A stretch of DNA of 64,000 nucleotides from Enhygromyxa salina (lineage in GTDB: Bacteria > Myxococcota_A > Polyangia > Nannocystales > Nannocystaceae): contig NZ_PVNL01000135.1 of assembly GCF_002994635.1 (NCBI RefSeq), positions 372,001 through 436,000 of the forward strand. Direction: 5' to 3'. Below are positions 33,762 through 40,858 of this stretch, in pieces (position 1 is the stretch's first letter; every line of letters starts with the position of its first letter). Below the pieces are notes generated by a model. That model had not been told where the DNA came from. It searched no databases and worked only from the letters and a program-made list of their open reading frames with translations. Both the position numbers and the translations under genes were made by a program.

Positions 33762-34508
33762 CTACGCGTGGAACTGCCGCGGCTCGATCGGACGGCCGAG
33801 CCGCTCGCCGAAGCGCACCACCCACTCGACGAGCGTGGGGTAAGTCCGGAGGACGTCCCGAAGCGGAGTCCGATTAGGCGTCGCGCCTGCGTGGACGACG
33901 AGTGGCCAGATCGAGCAATCGACCGTGCAGGGCTCCTCGCCGCACAGAAAGGGGTCGTCACCGAGCAAACCAACGATCTGCGCGATAACGTCAAAAGCAG
34001 CCGCGTAGCCCAGCTCGGGGTCGACCATCCGCGTACGCATGGCCCGACGGCGTTGCGTATAGTCGACATAGATCGCCGCGAGAGGGGCGAGAAACCCAGG
34101 CACAAAGTGGCGAACCAAAGCTTCGGTCAGCGGACGCTGCAGCCTAGCTCCCTCAGGCGTGATGAAGCGATCGTGGAGGATCGCATCATAAACAATCTCC
34201 TCGGCCAACGCCGCGAGCTCCCTCCCACGGGCGAGGCGCTCAGGATCAATGCCAGCATCGAGTCCGATCGTCTCCTCGAGCCGCGCGATGATCTCCCCGG
34301 ACTCAGCCTGAAGTTCACCGTTCGGCCAGCGCACATAAGGGACGAGCTTCGTCGGGGACTTTCGCGTGTCTCCGACAACCTCCTCGAACGGCGTCCCCGT
34401 GAGCACGAGGTAGACCTCGACCTTCGCGCAGGGCGGGCTCTCGCTGAGCGGCAGGCCCATCGCCGCGGGAAACGTGTGGAGGACGATGCACGGCTGTGTG
34501 TCTGCCAC
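33762..34508 (-). CDS. glutathione S-transferase-like protein
   Basis: The product of about 248 residues has an N-terminal thioredoxin-like domain (IVLHTFPAAMGLPLSESPPCAKVEVYLVLTGTPFEEV; KLVPYVRWPNGELQAESGEIIARLEE) and an all-helical C-terminal domain, with DPFLCGEEPCTVDCSIWPLV matching the GST N-capping region (S/T-x-x-D replaced here by CTVDCS). This resembles the metaxin/Tom37-type branch of GSTs. The GTG at 34508 is preferred over 34544, leaving room for promoters of the divergent gene at 34568. It is probably cytoplasmic. Catalytic activity is uncertain because no obvious activating Ser/Tyr is placed at the usual position. Confidence 0.85.
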   Translation of the reverse strand: MADTQPCIVLHTFPAAMGLPLSESPPCAKVEVYLVLTGTPFEEVVGDTRKSPTKLVPYVRWPNGELQAESGEIIARLEETIGLDAGIDPERLARGRELAALAEEIVYDAILHDRFITPEGARLQRPLTEALVRHFVPGFLAPLAAIYVDYTQRRRAMRTRMVDPELGYAAAFDVIAQIVGLLGDDPFLCGEEPCTVDCSIWPLVVHAGATPNRTPLRDVLRTYPTLVEWVVRFGERLGRPIEPRQFHA

Positions 34509-34567
34509 GCCGGGAATGTACACCCACCCTAACTGAGCACCCACCAGACCCTGCTACGCTGCGCGAG

Positions 34568-35314
34568 ATGCCGGTCCCGCAGCCCCTGCTCGACGCCCTG
34601 ACCAAGCGCCGCGAGGCCGCCGACCTGCTCCAGCGAAACCTCCCAACCGAAGCGATCCTCGCCCTACGCGAGGCCGCCGAGTCGCTCGACACCCCCGACC
34701 CAGACTCGACTCGAACCGAGGCCCTCGCCGAGTCCCTCGACGCCCTCTCCAACCTACTGCGCACCGAAGGCCGCGTCGCCGAGGCGCTCGATCCCGCCGA
34801 GCGAGCGCTACGGCTGATCACCACCCTCGCCCGCAACGATCCCCCCCGCTACCTCCCCCTGCTCACCCGCGCAACCGACAACCTCGGTCGCTGCTACCAA
34901 CAGCTACGCCAGTTCGAGCGCGCCGCCGCTGCCTACGAGCAAGCCACAGCCGGCTACGCGATCTTGATCGATCTCCCAGGATCCACAGCGCCCGAGCACC
35001 TACAGCTCGCCGAGGTGATGTCCCGCCACGCGCTCGCGCTCGCGCAGATCGGCGAGCTCGAGCGCGCCTACACGGTCGCCACCGCGTTCGTCGAGCGAGG
35101 CCGCGAGCTGCTCCCACGCTCACTCCCGCTGCTCGCTGGCGGCCTCCTGTTCCTCGCCGATCTCGCCGAAGATCTCGGCCGCCAACACGAGCGCATCGCC
35201 CACCTCACCGACGGCGTCCAGCTGCTCGAGCGCGCCGCTCAGGACGAGCTACCCGGCGCACGCGAGGCCGCCTCACGCATGGCGACGGCCCTGCACAACG
35301 CAACCAACTACTGA
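34568..35314 (+). CDS. TPR-like repeat protein
   Basis: The 248-residue soluble protein is made of helical hairpins typical of tetratricopeptide repeats (EALAESLDALSNLLRTEGRVAEALDPAERALRLI; NLGRCYQQLRQFERAAAAYEQATAGY; VMSRHALALAQIGELERAYTVATAFVERG). ATG at 34568 starts MPVPQPLLDALTKRREAADLL. No signal peptide. The gene converges with the MerR gene and their ends overlap by 7 bp. TPR proteins mediate protein contacts; a partner is not evident. Confidence 0.8.
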   Translation: MPVPQPLLDALTKRREAADLLQRNLPTEAILALREAAESLDTPDPDSTRTEALAESLDALSNLLRTEGRVAEALDPAERALRLITTLARNDPPRYLPLLTRATDNLGRCYQQLRQFERAAAAYEQATAGYAILIDLPGSTAPEHLQLAEVMSRHALALAQIGELERAYTVATAFVERGRELLPRSLPLLAGGLLFLADLAEDLGRQHERIAHLTDGVQLLERAAQDELPGAREAASRMATALHNATNY

Positions 35315-36282
35315 TCCCCAGCCGCAGCCCCGCGCTTGCGTCGGCGCTTCTTCTTGTCGATCTTCTTCTCAATCCGCGAGGTCTCGCCGGTCTCGACCAT
35401 CTTGCGCAGCACCTGCTCCATCTCGCGCGCGAAGATCAACCGCACCGACTCGGGCCCGGTCGACCGCAGCTCGCGAAACGCGTCGCTGATGCTCACGACC
35501 GAGTCACCGTGGCCAAACCCGTCACCCGCGTGATCCGCAAAGTACCCCGCGAGCTCCTTCGCGGCCTTGGCCAGGTGCTTTTGCAAGATCCCCGCAGCCC
35601 CAGTCGCCACGTCCACGCTCACGCCAGCGTCGTCGAGCCGCGCGGCGACCTGCAGCAGCCCAGGACTGGGCGCGAGATAGGCGTCATCACCGTGCTGTTC
35701 CAGCGTCCCCGCGCGGACCAGCTCGGCGATGAAGCCCGGCCGTCGCTCACCGATCAGCTCACGCAGCTGCGCCCGGGTCAGCAATTTCGGCCCATCATCG
35801 ACCCACGCCGACGATAGCTGCTCCTCGAGCCCCAGCCACTCGTGCAGGACCACGTCGCCACGCTCGACCTGGGTCACGAGATCCTTGATCGCGCGCATCC
35901 GCAGCCCGCGATCTTGCATCTTGCCGATCATCTCGAGCCGCTCGATGTGCTGCTGGCCGTAGTAGGCGATGCGCCCGATCTTCTCCGGCTTGGGCAGCAC
36001 ACCCGACGACTGATAAAAGCGGATCGTCCGGCTGGGAATGCTGGTCGCCGCGGCGAGATCGTCGATCGTGTACGCCGGAGCTGCTTCGGCCTCGACCTGC
36101 TCGGCCGGAGCGTCTTCGGGCTCAACCTCGGCCGACTCACCCTCGCCACGCTTGGCGGCGCGGCGCTTCGCACGACGGGACGTGCTCGAGTTGCTGGTCT
36201 TGCTCGGCACAGGGCTCCGCTGGCTGAGGCTCAGCGTACCCGAAGACGCGAGCGGACTGAATTCGGCGGTGATCATGCTCAT
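35308..36282 (-). CDS. MerR-family regulator, coupled to the desaturase gene
   Basis: This 324-residue protein has a disordered basic/acidic N-terminal extension (1-68, Ser/Arg/Glu-rich) and a MerR winged HTH (about 70-140: YTIDDLAAATSIPSRTIRFYQSSGVLPKP). A long helical effector region follows without the Cys residues of metal sensors, and the tail is very basic (EKKIDKKKRRRKRG). It shares the four-base ATGA overlap with the desaturase stop (36279-36282), so the two are co-translated. A role in controlling the desaturase/lipid genes is likely from context. The ligand is unknown. Confidence 0.9.
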   Translation of the reverse strand: MSMITAEFSPLASSGTLSLSQRSPVPSKTSNSSTSRRAKRRAAKRGEGESAEVEPEDAPAEQVEAEAAPAYTIDDLAAATSIPSRTIRFYQSSGVLPKPEKIGRIAYYGQQHIERLEMIGKMQDRGLRMRAIKDLVTQVERGDVVLHEWLGLEEQLSSAWVDDGPKLLTRAQLRELIGERRPGFIAELVRAGTLEQHGDDAYLAPSPGLLQVAARLDDAGVSVDVATGAAGILQKHLAKAAKELAGYFADHAGDGFGHGDSVVSISDAFRELRSTGPESVRLIFAREMEQVLRKMVETGETSRIEKKIDKKKRRRKRGAAAGDQ

Positions 36283-37526
36283 GAGTTGGCCCCGGCGAGC
36301 GGCGCGTCGGCGCGGCGGCGCTCATGCGCCAGCGGGCGGCTCAGCCGGCCGATCTGCGCCAGCGCCCGAGTCAGGGTCCGGCCCCAGCTGTCCGACCGAT
36401 ACGCGACGGCGTGAGCCGTGCACACCGCCCGGACCTCCCGCGAGACCTCGCGCAGCCGGTTGGTCGGCAAGGTCGGGAACAGGTGGTGCTCGATCTGCCG
36501 ATCGAGCGCGCCACAGAACACCGAGACCAGCCACGGGACCTCGAAGTTGTTGGTCGCCTCGACCTGCATCGCGTACCGCTCACCCTTGCTGCGGGGGACC
36601 GTGCCCGCCGGGTACGAGCTGGTCTCCTCGCCCACGTGGCCACAGTGGATCGTGGCCGCCGAGTACACGTTGCGCAGCAGCTCGGACAGCAGGTTGCCGA
36701 GCACGGACTTGGCAAACACCAGGACCCCGAGCCACCAGCCAAACGCCAAGGTCGCGAGGGTTGGCCACAGCAGGTACTCCTTGGCGTAGTAGGGCACGAA
36801 CTTGCGCAGCGCTCGGCCGAACGCGTCGCGGACCGAGGCCGGCGAGCGATCCTCGATGAAGTCGAACTCGCGCCCGCCCTTGTCGCCGGCCAGCACGTCC
36901 GAGACCCCCGTGAAGTGCAGGTTCATCGCAGCGGCGAAGCTGGGAAACACGAACAACAAGGTGATCGGCAGCTGAAAGTAGTGGACGAACCGGTGCGGCG
37001 TCTGCTCGGTCAGGCGCACCGGTCCAAAGTTGATGTCGGCGTCATGGCCAGCGACGTTGGTCAGGCCGTGGTGGCGGCCGTTGTGGCCGCGGATCCACGA
37101 GGCCTCGTCGATCGGGATCTGCCAGCTGTGCTGCCGCGAGTGGTACTTGCCCGCGTCGTCGATCCGGTTGTAGGCCCCGTGCAGCGCGGCGTGGCCGATC
37201 TCGGTCGCCTGCAGCTGCTTGTAGACCCACAGCGAGACCACGCCGACGCTGAACGTGAGCGGGCCAGGGCTGACCGCGATCAGCGTGCGCCCGACCAGCT
37301 CGGCGACGCGCGAGAGCCGGTCGACGCCGCGGATGTAGCGCAGATCTTCCTGGCCGACCTTGGCCAGGGTGCGCCTGCGGATCCCGTCGATCGCCTGTCC
37401 AAACGAGCGAAGCCGCTCGTCCTCGGTCGCCCAAGTGGTTCCAGAATCGGGCCCAGAAGTGGTGTAGTCGGTCGAATTCATGGTTTGAGAGGTCGCGTTG
37501 GAGGGTTTGACGTGCATGTCCTGCAC
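36279..37526 (-). CDS. membrane fatty-acid desaturase (front-end type His boxes)
   Basis: The 415-residue protein has the three histidine boxes of membrane di-iron desaturases: HAALHG at 112-117, HNGRHHG at 148-154 and QIEHHLFP at 344-351. The Gln in the third box is typical of front-end/acyl-lipid desaturases. Hydrophobic segments lie at about 85-105, 185-205 and 255-285. It introduces a double bond in fatty acyl chains of membrane lipids using O2 and reduced ferredoxin or cytochrome b5-type partners; no fused cytochrome domain is present. Starts: GTG 37526, ATG 37517 (preceded by AGGA) or ATG 37481. A near-consensus promoter lies just upstream (37541-37569). Coupled to the MerR gene. Confidence 0.92.
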   Translation of the reverse strand: MQDMHVKPSNATSQTMNSTDYTTSGPDSGTTWATEDERLRSFGQAIDGIRRRTLAKVGQEDLRYIRGVDRLSRVAELVGRTLIAVSPGPLTFSVGVVSLWVYKQLQATEIGHAALHGAYNRIDDAGKYHSRQHSWQIPIDEASWIRGHNGRHHGLTNVAGHDADINFGPVRLTEQTPHRFVHYFQLPITLLFVFPSFAAAMNLHFTGVSDVLAGDKGGREFDFIEDRSPASVRDAFGRALRKFVPYYAKEYLLWPTLATLAFGWWLGVLVFAKSVLGNLLSELLRNVYSAATIHCGHVGEETSSYPAGTVPRSKGERYAMQVEATNNFEVPWLVSVFCGALDRQIEHHLFPTLPTNRLREVSREVRAVCTAHAVAYRSDSWGRTLTRALAQIGRLSRPLAHERRRADAPLAGANS

Positions 37527-37540
37527 TTCTTACTGCGACA

Positions 37541-37586
37541 TCTATAACCGTGCCAGTGTTTACTGTCAAAGTAATTATGTCACGGT
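37541..37586 (-). promoter_or_regulatory. near-consensus sigma70 promoter of the desaturase-merR operon, with inverted repeat
   Basis: On the minus strand TTGACA (37564-37569) and TATAGA (37541-37546) are spaced by exactly 17 bp. An inverted repeat ACCGTG (37547-37552) and CACGGT (37581-37586) flanks the -35 element and could be an operator. The spacing is normal, not the 19-20 bp typical of MerR-activated promoters. The predicted start is only 8-17 bp before the likely start codons. Confidence 0.65.
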
Positions 37587-37676
37587 TTTCCGCGGCGCAT
37601 CGCGGGCCCGCGCCCGCCCATCCGGGCGAGGCTCGGCCGTTGCCGGCACTGGGGCCCGACCGTATTCTCGCGCGGC

Positions 37677-38618
37677 ATGAGCGAGCTCCACCGCAAGGTC
37701 ATCATTCTCGGCTCCGGCCCGGCCGGCTACACCGCGGCGATCTACACCGCGCGCGCCAACCTCGAGCCGCTGATCATCACGGGCAACGAGCCCGGCGGTC
37801 AGCTGATGACGACCACGGACGTCGAGAACTACCCGGGCTACCCCAAGGGCGTGACCGGGCCCGACATGATGGACGAGCTGCGCGAGCAGGCCGAGCGGTT
37901 TGGTACGCAGATCCACTACGACATGGGCGTGCGCGTGGACCTGTCCAAGCGCCCGTTCGAGATCGAGGTCGACGGCGGCGAGGTGTTCACCTGTGACGCG
38001 CTGATCATCTCGACCGGCGCGACCGCCAAGTACCTGGGGCTGCCCAACGAGCAGCGCCTGCAAAAGTCCGGCGGCGGCGTCACCGCCTGCGCGACCTGTG
38101 ACGGGCACTTCTACTCGGGTCAGGAGGTCGCGGTGATCGGCGGCGGCGACACGGCGATGGAGGAGGCCCAGTTCCTCACGCGGATGTGCAAGAAGGTCCA
38201 CCTGATCCACCGCCGCGACGAGTTTCGGGCCAGCCAGATCATGCAAAAGCGGACGCTCGAGAACCCCAAGATCGAGGTCCACTGGAACCGCGCGGTCAAG
38301 GACGTGCTCGGCAAGGATCGCGTCGAAGGCCTGCTGCTCGAGAACACCGTCGACGGCTCGACCGAGGAGCTGGTCTGCACGGGCCTGTTCCTGGCGATCG
38401 GCCACGTGCCCAACTCGAAGATCTTCGAGGGCCAGCTCGACATGGACGAGACCGGCTACCTAAAGGTCAAGCCCGGTACGACCTACACCAACGTCGAGGG
38501 CGTGTTCGCCTCGGGCGACGTCGCCGACCACGTGTACCGCCAGGCCGTGACCGCGGCCGGGACCGGGTGCATGGCAGCGATCGACGCCGAGCGGTGGTTG
38601 GCCGAGCAAGCGGGCTGA
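37677..38618 (+). CDS. trxB: thioredoxin reductase
   Basis: The 313-residue flavoprotein has an FAD-binding N-terminus (LGSGPAGYTAAIYTARANLEPL), the redox-active CATC at Cys138 and Cys141 in TACATCDGHFYSGQ, the NADPH site VIGGGDTAMEEAQFL followed by HRRDEFRAS, and the C-terminal FAD contact GVFASGDVADHVYRQAV. Length and motif order match bacterial TrxB. It reduces thioredoxin with NADPH in the cytoplasm. It follows a divergent spacer with the desaturase operon; both might respond to the same redox or lipid conditions, but no shared site is proven. Confidence 0.97.
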   Translation: MSELHRKVIILGSGPAGYTAAIYTARANLEPLIITGNEPGGQLMTTTDVENYPGYPKGVTGPDMMDELREQAERFGTQIHYDMGVRVDLSKRPFEIEVDGGEVFTCDALIISTGATAKYLGLPNEQRLQKSGGGVTACATCDGHFYSGQEVAVIGGGDTAMEEAQFLTRMCKKVHLIHRRDEFRASQIMQKRTLENPKIEVHWNRAVKDVLGKDRVEGLLLENTVDGSTEELVCTGLFLAIGHVPNSKIFEGQLDMDETGYLKVKPGTTYTNVEGVFASGDVADHVYRQAVTAAGTGCMAAIDAERWLAEQAG

Positions 38619-38710
38619 CCGCCCGACCCTGGTGTGGGCTGCTGATCACACAGGCGAGTACGCGCGGAGATGATCTGGGCTGCGGATGGCGAGCTTGGTA
38701 CGCTCCAGCC

Positions 38711-40060
38711 ATGATTCGACTGGTTCGACTGACTCGTCTTGCATCGGTTGCTTCGCTCGCGCTCGCGCTCGGCTGTGGTGATTCCTCGGGCTCCGAGGGG
38801 CGCACCACGGGGGCCTCTGCCTCGGAGACCGGTGTCACCTCGCTCGGTGACGGGGACTCGGGTGACGGCGATCCAGGCGACGGTGACCCAGGCGACGGCG
38901 ACGGTGATCCAGGCGACGGCGACGGCGATTCAGGCGAGGGCGGCTCGTCGAAGTTCGACCTCGGCACGATCCCCGACGCCGCCCACAACTGCGAGAACAC
39001 CGGGGAAGAGACCCAGTCGTACATCTGGATCGCCAACAGCAGCCAGAGCACCGTCTCGAAGATCAACACCCAGACCCTGGTCGAAGAGGCTCGCTACAGC
39101 ACCCGCGACACCCCCGGTAACCCGTCGCGGACCTCGGTCGCGCTGTCCGGTAACGTCGCGGTCGCCAACCGCAGCGGCGGCGTCGTCAAGTTCATCTCCA
39201 ACGTCGAGGAGTGCGAAGACACCAACGGCGTGCCCGGGATCCAGACCTCGAGCGGGCCCAACGACGTGCTGCCATTTGGGCAAGACGAGTGCATGTCCTG
39301 GTACACGCCGTTCAACTACTCCACGCAGCGGCCGCTGGCGTGGGCGCAGGGCGACTTCAACGAGGGCAGCTGCAAGTACGAGAACGAGAAGCTGTGGACG
39401 GCCGGCAACATTGGCAACGCCGAGGTCGTGCTCATGGACGGCGACACGGGCGTCGTCGAAGAGACGGTGATCATCCCCAACGTGATCGGCTGGGCCGGGC
39501 TGTACGGCGGCGCTGTCGACGGGCTTGGCAACTTCTGGACCGTCGATCACAACTGGAACGGCGCGAGCACGCTGGTGTACGTCGATCGCGAGATGTTCAC
39601 CTACCAGACCTGGCCGGTCACGGGTCAGGTCCACTATGGGCTGGCGGTCGACTCCAAGGGCCGGGCGTGGCTGTGCGGGAGCGGTGGCGCGTCTCGCTTC
39701 GACCCCGAGACCGAGCAGTGGACCCACCTGCCGCCGGCCAATGGCGGCAGCGCGCTCGGTGGGTGCATGGAGGACGCCAACGGGGTGCTGTGGACCGCTC
39801 GCTACCCCGACCCGGTGCTGGTCGGGATCGACACCGACACCGTCCAGCTCGTGCAGTCGATCAACATTCCCTCGTATGTGCACGGGGTCAGCATTGACTT
39901 CGAAGGCTACATTTGGGGCGTCGAGTTTAGCGGGGACGAGGCGTTTCGGGTGGATCCCGTGAACCTCACGATCGACACGGTTGGCGGCCTGGTCGGCGCG
40001 TATACCTACAGCGACATGACTGGGTTTGCGCTGTCGGCCGCGGGCGTCCCCAGTGGCTAA
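38711..40060 (+). CDS. lipoprotein with beta-propeller (Vgb/SMP-30-like) repeats
   Basis: The 449-residue lipoprotein has the signal LASVASLALALGC and an extended (GDGDPGDGD)n linker (about 45-78), then a propeller with repeats containing GNFWTVDHNWN, GRAWLCGSGGASRF, GVLWTARYPDPVLVGIDTDT and GYIWGVEFSGDEAFRVDP. This pattern is like streptogramin lyase/SMP-30-type propellers. Cys pairs (VEECEDTNG; QDECMSWYT) suggest disulfides. Starts at ATG 38711. An outer-membrane or surface position is likely from the lipobox and linker. Function unknown; enzymatic activity is not indicated by motif. Confidence 0.8.
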   Translation: MIRLVRLTRLASVASLALALGCGDSSGSEGRTTGASASETGVTSLGDGDSGDGDPGDGDPGDGDGDPGDGDGDSGEGGSSKFDLGTIPDAAHNCENTGEETQSYIWIANSSQSTVSKINTQTLVEEARYSTRDTPGNPSRTSVALSGNVAVANRSGGVVKFISNVEECEDTNGVPGIQTSSGPNDVLPFGQDECMSWYTPFNYSTQRPLAWAQGDFNEGSCKYENEKLWTAGNIGNAEVVLMDGDTGVVEETVIIPNVIGWAGLYGGAVDGLGNFWTVDHNWNGASTLVYVDREMFTYQTWPVTGQVHYGLAVDSKGRAWLCGSGGASRFDPETEQWTHLPPANGGSALGGCMEDANGVLWTARYPDPVLVGIDTDTVQLVQSINIPSYVHGVSIDFEGYIWGVEFSGDEAFRVDPVNLTIDTVGGLVGAYTYSDMTGFALSAAGVPSG

Positions 40061-40228
40061 TTAGGCGCGGCCGCGGCCGAATCGCGCGCTTGCGAGGCAC
40101 ACCCCGGTCACGCACGGCCGTGCCGAGCGGCCGCGCTCGCTCGCCTGGATCTCTCGCCCCGAGCCCCGAGCCGGCCCCCAGGTGGGTTTTTTCCAGATTG
40201 GCCCGAGCGTCGGCTACCCTCGCCCCGG

Positions 40229-40801
40229 ATGACCTCGGGTCTGGAAGAATTTGGCATCGTCGATGATGACGCCCCGATCGCTCGCTCCCCCGAGCTGACC
40301 GGCGGCAAGCCAGTCGACGACCGCGAGACTGACCCGGCGCTGGTCAAAAAGGCGCTCGAAGAGGTCAACCTGTTCACCGGCCTGCTGCCCACCCACCTGC
40401 AGCGCATCGCCAAGCTCGCGCGGGTCTACGAGTATGCCCGCAACGAGTACGTGTTTCGCCACGGCGACGACGGCGACGGGCTGTACCTGGTGCTCGACGG
40501 GGCGATCCGGATCTCGCGCAACATGGGGGGCATGGGCGAAGAGGCGCTCGCGGTCCTGCGCCCGGGCCAGCACTTTGGCGAGATGTCGCTGATCGACGAC
40601 GACATCCCCCGCTCGGCCGACGCGGTGTGTCACGAAAACGCGCGGCTGCTCAAGCTGCCCAAGTTCGATCTGCGCGACCTGATGTTCGTCGACCGCGAGC
40701 TCGCCTACGAGCTGCTGTGGCGGTTTGTCCGGGGGCTCAGCGCGCGCCTGCGCGACTCGAACGACCGCCTGATGATGTTGACGGCGACCTCGAAATTCTG
40801 A
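40229..40801 (+). CDS. cyclic nucleotide-binding domain protein
   Basis: This 190-residue protein has a CRP/cAMP-binding fold (about 40-165): LFTGLLPTHLQRIAKLARVYEYARNEYVFRHGDDGDGLYLVLDGAIRIS and the phosphate-binding cassette region LRPGQHFGEMSLIDDDIPRSADAV (FGE-x-S-L ... RSA), so ligand binding is likely. There is no DNA-binding HTH, so it is not a CRP-type regulator. It precedes the Ser/Thr kinase gene by 57 bp on the same strand, suggesting that it modulates or reports to that kinase. cAMP or cGMP is the expected ligand. Confidence 0.87.
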   Translation: MTSGLEEFGIVDDDAPIARSPELTGGKPVDDRETDPALVKKALEEVNLFTGLLPTHLQRIAKLARVYEYARNEYVFRHGDDGDGLYLVLDGAIRISRNMGGMGEEALAVLRPGQHFGEMSLIDDDIPRSADAVCHENARLLKLPKFDLRDLMFVDRELAYELLWRFVRGLSARLRDSNDRLMMLTATSKF

Positions 40802-40858
40802 GCCTGCGCTCGGGTACACTGCTCGGGGACACTGGCTCGGGTGCTTCTCGGGTAGCCC

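Noticed and set aside
38850..38945. DNA repeats coding the GDGDPGDG linker as a mobile or regulatory repeat
   Set aside because: The repeat is fully explained as a coding linker typical of surface lipoproteins; the same style occurs in other genes of the window.
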